Positions 1 to 6,803 of a stretch of DNA of 13,386 bases are shown piece after piece (positions within the stretch are counted from its first letter, which is position 1; each line of letters opens with the position of its first letter). The stretch comes from Jimgerdemannia flammicorona (lineage: Eukaryota > Mucoromycota > Endogonomycetes > Endogonales > Endogonaceae): assembly GCA_003990745.1 (NCBI GenBank), contig RBNI01004843.1:1-13386 (forward strand). The letters are read 5' to 3'. Below the pieces are notes generated by a model. The model was not told where the DNA came from. It was given only the letters and a program-made list of their open reading frames with translations, and made no database searches. Position numbers and translations under genes: made by a program.

Positions 1-2160
1 AAAAAAAAAAAAAGAGGTTTGAGAATTATCTTCTCAACTATGATAATATTCATTCTAGCTATATTTTCTAACTTATATTCTAGTAGAACTATATTGAAAT
101 GAATCTTCTAAATCTTGACCTTGATTTTTTCTTTATCATTACTATTCTCTAGAAGAGCTAGTAGTTCATCCTTCTAGTCTTTCTTTTATTACTACTTCTG
201 TCTTCTTTTCTTTTCTTTATAATGAATCTTATATCTTAGTAATATATTGATAGTATATATTTATATATTTTATATAGTATATTCAGATTTTATAAGAACA
301 TACTTTTTGAGAGATATATCCTTTAGTAATCTTCTTGTACCAGTCTTTTTTACTAATCTATCTGATCTTCTTCTTCTTTTGAGTAGTTATTATATTAGTT
401 TCTTCTTGCTCACTAACTTCTTTCTCTATTTTGAAGAGTACTTCTTTATTAATATTAATGGGGATTTATATCTTTTATTCTTGATAAACAATCTGTATCT
501 CTGGGAGTTTATATCAATTATAGCCTTAGCTTTGTAAAGCTACTGATTACTAATGAAGATATCATAGTTAGTGGTATTTATGATGATCATATCTACTGAG
601 ATAGTTACTCTTCCAAACTTAATAGAGATATCTCAGAGAGATGACTATTATACTATCTACTATAACAAATACTAATTTTATAGCTTCTTTAATTTCCAAC
701 CTAAGCAGTTTATAGCTTTCTTACTGAGGAGACATCTTTCTGCTTCTATATCAATAATAACTTTGAAGATCCTATTTTTAATCTGATATATAGTATAGGC
801 AGAGGTCTTATAATTATCTTTTTCACTTTCTTTATCAGAATCTTCTTATATATTATTGACCTCTACTATCTTCTATTTTTGGTCTTTGACCATTTCTATA
901 AGTTCCAGTCTCATTTGTTATCTGAAGGTGGGAATTTCTACTAATTGTTCAAAGGTTGTATTGACTTTTTGCTAGTTAAGATCCTTGAAGATATTAACTT
1001 GAAGATCTTGCTTTTTATAGCTTCTTTTTCTTTTCTTCTTCACTGGTAGAAGTATTATCTCAGATAATATCTTTAACTACTTATTTGAGTATTATATCTT
1101 GATCTATTTCCTTAGCTGTGTTTTTAATTTCTGTGAGTACTTCTGTTTTTTCCTCTATAGGTTGTTCTACTACTTTCTTTTTAAGTCTTTCTGGTGGTCT
1201 CTTGTAGGATTCCTAGCAAATATCCTTCTTAAAGATAAGAACTGAATATACTTTCTATTTTTCCTCTTTCTCTGAATCTCTAATCTCTTTAAAAGTGATA
1301 GTGTGGGTCTGTTTGCAGTTTTTGATAGTATTGCTTAGCTAGGCCTTATGCTTGATCTTACTCATACATTTATAGAAATAGTAACCTTCTTCTCTACAAG
1401 TATAGTAGATTTCTCTTTTCTTATCTATAGTAGTAACAAACTTCTAAACTAGGTGATGATATCTTTCTCTGATTTTCTTTATTATATCTCTCAGATGAGC
1501 AGTCATTTTGATAAACTTGGTAAGTTCTTTCATAAGTTACCATTCTTCTACTACTTTATGATCTTTGATTGAGATGTGTTTTGATTGATTATAGTTATAG
1601 AGATTATACTAGTCATCTTAAGTACTTTAATTCTGACTCTTGTGACTCTTTCTATTATATAGTCTTAAGGATATCTGACTATTTAATATTGCTAAATATA
1701 AGTTATCTTTTATACTAAATCTAAAACTATTAGTGTTGATTAAATTATCATAGTTATCTCTAGATGAATTCTTTTTATAAAGGTTGTTTCAACTACTTAA
1801 TTCTTAATAGTATTAGTATAATTAATCAAAGTTATTTGATAGTATATTTAGATATAGAAGATATTTGGATCTTCATTTATTCCTTGACAGATATTATTGA
1901 GTTAGTTCTTTAGGACTTACTTGATTTTATCTCTATAATAGATAGTTTATAACCAAGCTTTCTATACTACCAGAACTATAGTATTATTATTTTCCAGTAT
2001 GAGTTATTACTGTAAATATAGCTCTTGCTGATCTTTGAAAACCAAATGGTATTAAAGTTACTTATTATTGTACTGATAGAGTCCTTATATATATATATAT
2101 ATATATATATAGTTATATAGTAAAAGTGATTTCTTTTACTTAATATAAACTTTGAGATCA
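1..2160 (-). pseudogene. Decayed gag-protease region of a Gypsy-like LTR retrotransposon
   Basis: Reading the minus strand from right to left gives degenerate gag then protease sequence interrupted by many stops and frameshifts. At 1366-1407 the translation is YYTCREEGYYFYKC, which fits the retroviral zinc knuckle spacing C-x2-C-x4-H-x4-C with the first Cys and the His both changed to Tyr, as single C-to-T or G-to-A transitions would do. At about 480-690 comes a retropepsin-like stretch: VDMIIINTTNYDIFISNQ, a stop, then LYKAKAIID, resembling the 'DM.VI....YDIILGNDWL...AIID' region after the active site in Gypsy-type proteases. The order gag knuckle then protease is right for Gypsy or Copia; reverse transcriptase would lie off the left edge. 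Left and right limits are approximate. Calling it Gypsy rather than another LTR class is inference. It is certainly nonfunctional. Confidence 0.6.
2086..2111. repeat. (TA)13 microsatellite
   Basis: Uninterrupted TA dinucleotide run inside the AT-saturated left flank. It lies in the decayed retrotransposon and has no visible function. Confidence 0.9.
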
Positions 2161-2363
2161 ATCTTTTATAATATTTATTTTATTTTATTTCTATGATATA
2201 TTTATTTTATTATACTAATACTTATCATTTTATTACTCTGTTGAAGAGTTTTAATAATTCTAATAGTATTATCTACTTTATTAATTATAACTTACTAAAT
2301 AATCTATACTTTATATCATACTAACTAGATAGCTGTCTTTTAATAAAAAGATATTATTATAAT
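2161..2363. other. AT-rich flank without genes, left of the Penelope-like insertion
   Basis: Extremely AT-rich sequence between the decayed gag region and the sharp start of the GC-richer insertion at 2364. By position it could be the 5' leader or LTR of the minus-strand Gypsy-like relic, split by the later insertion, but no LTR end or primer-binding site is recognisable. The last bases (ATTATTATAAT) resemble TATTATTATTAT just beyond the right end of the insertion. These are too simple to count as a target-site duplication. Confidence 0.5.
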
Positions 2364-2866
2364 AGTGGAGGAGAAGGGCCTAGCAGGAGTCAGGAGAGTG
2401 AACCCAGAGCCAGTGTCAAAACAAATAGAAGATATATAGAAGAGCATATATAAGGGGGACGAACAAAGAATGTAACTGAATATGCATCAGCTATTTATTG
2501 CCATATAAAACTGTAGTCCTTATATACAAAATATGATGTCTCAAAAGGGAGGATGTACCACAACTCGAGATGAACTAAATTAGGAACTACATGACCACCA
2601 GAGATAAGCAGAGATAAAGGAGAAGCTAATCCCAGTTGTAGGATAAAAATTACAAACAAACATAAACAAAACAAATCCAAATTAAGATTAAAAAACATCT
2701 GCAGACCCCAGAGGGATAAGCATGAGTGAGGGGTGAGATCAAAATAGAGTGAACTATAGCAAGTCTGAGTGAAGTGAGGGACTGAAAGTAGCAGAGGGGA
2801 GCAGAGTAAGGCTAAGACCCCAGAGTGAGCACAAGACTCTGGAGGGGGCAAGAATGTTTTTTAATC
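2364..2866 (-). repeat. Terminal repeat copy 1 of the Penelope-like element (downstream of the coding region)
   Basis: Direct repeat of 5991-6491, starting at the same AGTGGAGGAG end and finishing at the same ATGTTTTTTAATC (2854-2866). Shared landmarks include GAGCCAGTGTCAAAACAAAT, TTATATACAAAATAT, TTAGGAACTACATGAC and CATCTGCAGACCCCAGAG. The copies differ mainly by transitions. It contains an internal inverted 13-mer, GATTAAAAAACAT (2686-2698) against ATGTTTTTTAATC (2854-2866). On the coding (minus) strand this copy lies 3' of the reverse transcriptase. Its minus strand holds a 118-codon open frame (2495-2851) whose C-terminal ~60 residues are also open in the other two copies. Confidence 0.88.
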
Positions 2867-2961
2867 CTCTCCAGCAGAGCTAGAGATACCAGAAAATGAT
2901 GAAAATGCAAAACAAGAGTAATGGATTAAAGAGGAAACAGAAGGAAGATACAAACAAGCAA

Positions 2962-3402
2962 TCAGAGGGTATCAAGAAAGAGACAAAAGTTCATAGTGTA
3001 AAAGAGAAGAGTGTAGGATAGTGTTAGGACATTGAGTGACCCAGTGAGCATGATCAAATAGTACAATAAGAATTGGAGTAGGAATGAAGAGAAAGTATGG
3101 AGAGAGTAAGGGGGAAGGGAGGAAAGGAAAGAGAGGTAAAGAGGAGAGAGAAGAGAAGAGTGAACAACAGACCATTCAACAGAAGCAAGCAAATCATAAA
3201 TGATAGAAATTGGGTAGGCATAATGATAGACTACAAAGTTGTTAAGAACCCAAACAGCAGACACCCAATTAGAATGACAGGAGCAGCATAATACAAGATG
3301 ACAAACCTCACCACAAATGCATTCAAGAAGAGTGCAACAAAGATGATTGAAAAAGAAGTCAGGGAATTGTTGTGAATGGGGAAAATGAGAATAGACAATA
3401 GT
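2962..3402 (-). pseudogene. Cys/His-rich tail downstream of the Penelope-like RT
   Basis: This continues the same minus-strand frame as the last RT segment after a single stop at 3403-3405. It opens with a cysteine cluster, ECICGEVCHLVLCCSCHSNW (about 3267-3326), spaced like a zinc-binding motif (C-x-C-x3-CH-x4-CC-x-CH). It then runs into a Ser/Leu/Tyr-rich stretch to a stop near 2962. In Penelope-like elements with a C-terminal GIY-YIG nuclease, that domain would sit here, but no GIY...YIG pair or following Arg/Glu signature is visible. The tail may be a different zinc-binding domain, a nuclease too decayed to recognise, or the tail of an endonuclease-lacking lineage. The domain identity is not known. 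Confidence 0.45.
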
Positions 3403-4525
3403 TCAGAAGGGAGAAAGAGAAATGGAAAGGTCCAAAAAGGGAATACTAGTTATACTACATACCCAGGTAATAGAATAGTAGAGAGGGTAGATACTACAGA
3501 ATACACTAGGAATATCAATATCAGCAACAGCAAGGACAATGAATGTATCAGCAAAAGAAGATATCCCCTGCTCAAAATATAATTGAAAGAGATGAAGAAG
3601 GATCACATATCACATGAAGTTCATGAGCCAGGCCAACTAGGTTGGCAAAGGTGAGAGTGTAATTCATTCTCATGGTAATATCAGAAGTCTGATAAAAGGA
3701 GCCAAGGACTGACTTAAAATAATTGGAGCTATAGATGAGAAGTATAAGCTCAATAATGGAAGCCAATGAAACTGAAATGTCTAAAGAGAAGACAATAGAA
3801 CCCAAGAAGTGAAGACAATTATTGATCTCATCAAAATAAATAGCAGTATAGAAGGAAGAGAAGTCACTAGAGACCAAATGGGAAAAATGATGAATGGGCA
3901 CAATGGTGGAATAGAGAAGGGCGAGCTCCTGAGTATCATGAAGAATAGTATACTCAGGCCTAAGATGGTATTGAAGAAGAGCCATCCGAGAGAGGAAGAA
4001 GCAGGATAACCACTTTGAAATCTCAGTGGTAGGAGAGCTATGAGTAGCCATAATGGGATGTTAGGTCAAAGTAGACTTGTGGACTTTAGGAAGAGCATAA
4101 AAGACTGAAAGACAAATGTCCAGTAAGGACAAGGAGTCCTGGAAGAAGTTAAAAATGGGGTTTGCAAAAGGAGAATTTGAAAGTAACCTGGCATGAGCCA
4201 GAGAAACCTAAAGAAGAGTGAGAACCTCATCCAATCCAAAAGTGCTAGGCTCATAAGCTATGGCTTGAAGGAGGGCAGAAAGGCCATCAAGGTAGAGTAA
4301 CTTAGGAATTAGCACAAAATCTTGATTTTTATCAGTGACTATAAGTAAATATAAAGGCAATTGCTTGACTGATTTAAGTACAGTATACATGACACAGTCC
4401 GAAACCAAGCAAGAGCAAGCATATCCAGGAACAGACAGCAAGCAAGCCATATCAAGGAATATGCAGTGTAAAGAGACATTGGGAGAGGGGACCCAATTAC
4501 TAGGAATATAATAGTGAGAGAACAT
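3403..4525 (-). pseudogene. Penelope-like reverse transcriptase, broken
   Basis: Read on the minus strand. An N-terminal RT extension gives TDKNQDFVLIPKLLYLDG, like the conserved 'ADK....VI....Y' block ahead of Penelope-like RTs. RT1 is LPKVHK (4076-4093), then ATHSSPTTEISKWL. Motif A is HLVSSDFSSFYTAI with the catalytic Asp codon at 3863-3865. Motif B is QTSDITMRMNYTLTFANL (3638-3691). The catalytic YxDD box appears as FADT (3544-3555), so the second Asp is lost. The thumb-proximal signature is SIPFLDL (IPFLDL at 3427-3444). Stops interrupt it at 4208-4210 and 4061-4063, and a frameshift lies near 3575-3605. The LPKxHK and IPFLDL signatures are typical of Penelope-like RTs and not of LINE, Gypsy or Copia RTs. 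The order and spacing of motifs support homology; exact clade placement cannot be done by eye. Confidence 0.72.
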
Positions 4526-4856
4526 CTCACCATGATCCTCAAAGAAGATGACAAGGTCAAGAGCATGATGAAAATATGTAAGACAAGCTGGATTGGTGAA
4601 AGAGAATTATGAGGGAGTTGCAGGAAAAACAAAGTAAGGACTCAAAGATAAGGCAAAGACTTGAAGAGGAGAAAGAGAGTAGTCAGTTAGAGAAAAAAGA
4701 GAAGACAAAAGTGTTCCAAAAGAAGAATAAACCTGAAAGTTCAGGATAAGCAATGAAGAGAGGACAATATGAGGAACCACTCAGGGTATATCAGAAGTAA
4801 TGACAGAATCTGAGAAGAGATGAAGATATCAGGGGAGAACTACACTGGGGGAAAGT

Positions 4857-6098
4857 TTAAGAGTGGGAGGCCTTCCCCTTCCCTCTGACTTTTTTTAAAG
4901 ATAGTGAGCCTGACAAATGGGAGAATACCCCATCAGAGTGCCAGACCTTGCAGCCACAGGCTTTCATGCAGCCCTTACATTCAAGGGTATGGGTAGAGGA
5001 GACAGAGGAGAAGCCAGCAGAGGAGGTAGAAGAAGAGCAAGCAGCCAAAGAGGCAACAGTATGAGGAATACCACTATAGGGGCAGACAGACTTAGCTAGG
5101 TGCCAGTAGGTATGGTAGAGGTGACCAGAGCAGACAGCACAAGGCCAAGTTCTGATGGAGCAAGAACCAAGTTGGCAGCCATGCTTGAGAGTAGGGGGGA
5201 TGAGGGAGGAGACCTTGGCAGGAGAGGGAGACCAAGAAGAGACCAATGAAGTCTGGTTGGGCTTGGCAGGGATCTTGGTAGGGGTCTTGGCAGCAGTAGT
5301 AGTAAAGGAATGGACCTTGGCACAGATGGCAGCATGAGCCTCAGTACAGATAGCCTCAGAGACTGAAACCTCAGGAGAGGTAGGCAGGGGAGCAGTAGTA
5401 GTAGTGTGAGCAGTGGTGGCAGCATATGATATTTCCTACTCATGAAGATAAGCAACAAAAGAGGTGTTAGTGAGGAGGAAGTGATGAACAGTATTGATGT
5501 CAGTGGTGGTAGAGGGAACATCTTAGATAGCAAAGCCATAGAAAGAAGCAGTATCTGTAAGATGGGAGGAGGCAAAGGCCATAAAAGTAGTATAGGCATG
5601 GTGGAAGGAGACAGAAGTGGCAGCAGTGGAAGTAGTAGTGGCATCAGTGACAGCAAGCTTAGCAGTGGCAGTGGTGGTGCGAACCTCTTTGGAGAGGGCT
5701 TGGTAGTAGGCCTTAAAAAGAATAGAGTAGCAGACAGCAGGTGGAGTGATGATGTCGACATCATGACAGAGACAAGCCTCCTTAGCAGAGAGAGCAAGAA
5801 CTGACCAGAACTGAGAGAGGAGTGGATGACTGGAAGGGCAAAGGTCTAAGGGAAGAGAAAGGATAGTAGATGAGATATAGGTCTTGAATGAGATAGTGGC
5901 AGAGACAAAAGTGGGGAGAGGGGAAGAAGGAAGAACCTCATCTATGACCTTGTCAACAGAGACAGAGGCCCTGAGGGTAAACAGTATAGCAGTGGAGGAG
6001 GAGGGCCCAGTGGGAGCTAGGGGAGCAAACCCAGAGCCAGTGTCAAAACAAATAGAAGATATATAGAAGAGCATATAAGGAGGATGAATATAGAACAT
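4857..6098 (-). pseudogene. N-terminal region of the Penelope-like polyprotein, Ser/Thr/Ala-rich with Cys clusters
   Basis: A single minus-strand frame runs from 6098 to 4857, broken by two stops I could see (5523-5525, and another after FVAYLHE near 5440), and starts inside terminal repeat copy 2. The first ~190 codons are Ser/Thr/Ala-rich. A basic, Pro/Lys-containing linker follows (KVHSFTTTAAKTPTKIPAKP). Then come two cysteine clusters: WPCAVCSGHLYHTYWHLAKS followed by VC, and LECKGCMKACGCKVWHSDG, suggesting nucleic-acid-binding zinc fingers. It is out of frame with the RT (frameshift between 4857 and 4525). I do not recognise a named domain; a gag-like or ORF1-like role is a guess. The leucine/proline-rich 233-codon frame at 5096-5797 on the same strand is an out-of-frame shadow of this region. 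Confidence 0.5.
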
Positions 6099-6491
6099 AA
6101 CTAAATATGTATCAGCTATTTATTACTATATAAAAACATGGTTCTTATATACAAAATATAATATCCCAAAAGGAAGGACATACCATAACTTAGGGTGAAC
6201 CGAATTAGGAACTACATGACTACTAGAGATAAGTGAAGATAAAAAGGGAGCCAATCTCAGTTGCAGGATAAAAATCACAAACAAACACAAACAAAACAAA
6301 TTTAAATCAAGATTAAAAAACATCTGCAGACCCCAGAGAGGTGAGCATAAGCAAGGGGTGAGGCTGAAATGGAGTGAGCTATAGTGAGCCTGAGTGAAGT
6401 AAGAGATCGAAGGTAGTGGAGGGGAGTAGAGTAAGGCCAAGACCCCAGAGTGAGCATGAGACCCTAGAGGGAGTAAGAATGTTTTTTAATC
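5991..6491 (-). repeat. Terminal repeat copy 2 of the Penelope-like element (upstream of the coding region)
   Basis: Direct repeat of 2364-2866, with the same AGTGGAGGAG start and ATGTTTTTTAATC end (6479-6491). On the coding strand it lies 5' of the polyprotein, whose open frame begins within it at 6098. It contains the internal inverted 13-mer pair GATTAAAAAACAT (6311-6323) and ATGTTTTTTAATC (6479-6491), and it is at the second of these that the inverted copy is joined. It is more diverged from copy 1 and the inverted copy than those two are from each other at several positions. Confidence 0.88.
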
Positions 6492-6803
6492 TCAATTTGA
6501 ATTTGTTTTATTTGTATTTGTTTGTGATTTTTATCCTGCAACTGGGATTGGCTCCCTCTTTATCTCTACTTATCTCTGGTAGTCATGTGGTTCCTAATTC
6601 AGTTCACCCTGAGTTGTGGTATATTCTTCCTTTTGGGATGTCATATTTTGTATATAAGGACTATAGCAATAAATAGCTAATGTATATTCAGTTATATTCT
6701 TTGTTTGTCTCTCTTATATATGCTCTTCTACATGTCTTCTATTCATTTTGACACTGGCTCTGGGTTCACTTCCCTGACTCCTGCTGGGCCCTCCTCCTCC
6801 ACT
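6479..6803 (+). repeat. Inverted partial copy of the terminal repeat
   Basis: The reverse complement of this segment aligns with 5991-6323 (and 2364-2698) along its whole length, apart from a short gap near the TATATAAAA stretch. It begins at the shared ATGTTTTTTAATC and ends exactly at the element's AGTGGAGGAG end in inverted form. Together with copy 2 it forms a large imperfect palindrome: arms 5991-6323 and 6479-6803, loop of about 155 bp. The whole element therefore has inverted termini at 2364 and 6803. Partial inverted LTR-like copies are a known feature of Penelope-like elements. Confidence 0.88.

Larger units (their letters stand above)
2364..6803 (-). mobile_element. Degenerate Penelope-like retroelement with terminal repeats, one partly inverted
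   Basis: A 4.44 kb insertion whose composition differs sharply from the AT-saturated DNA on both sides. It is bounded at 2364 by AGTGGAGGAG and at 6803 by the reverse complement of the same end. It carries two direct ~500 bp repeats (2364-2866 and 5991-6491) plus a third, inverted partial copy (6479-6803). Between the direct repeats, the minus strand encodes an N-terminal Ser/Thr/Ala- and Cys-rich region, a reverse transcriptase, and a Cys/His-rich tail, all broken by stops and frameshifts. Penelope-like elements are known for LTR-like repeats that may be direct or inverted and for an RT related to telomerase, which matches both the structure and the motifs. Nothing resembling integrase, RNase H or a LINE endonuclease was seen. 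The element is dead in this copy. A LINE, LTR or DIRS assignment fits less well. Confidence 0.7.

Noticed and set aside
1..13. A tract at the left edge as a poly(A) tail or scaffold end
   Set aside because: It is cut by the window edge and lies in AT-saturated DNA; no telomeric TTAGGG/CCCTAA repeats are present.
247..537. 96-codon plus-strand open frame rich in Phe, Leu and Tyr
   Set aside because: It is antisense to the decayed protease-like region, in AT-saturated sequence; its composition simply reflects TTT/TTA/TAT codons and there is no motif.
2351..2363. Possible target-site duplication with 6815-6830
   Set aside because: Both are ATT/TAT simple sequence, and the right copy is about 10 bp away from the element end, so the match is not informative.
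2480..2500. CTGATG on the minus strand of the repeat as a possible hammerhead ribozyme core
   Set aside because: Penelope-like repeats can carry hammerhead ribozymes, but no matching GAAA core or stems were found nearby, and the copy at 6108-6120 does not keep the motif.
5096..5797. 233-codon minus-strand open frame, Leu/Pro-rich
   Set aside because: It is an out-of-frame shadow of the Ser/Thr/Ala- and Cys-rich polyprotein frame; leucine and proline arise from shifted CTC/CCT/CTG triplets.
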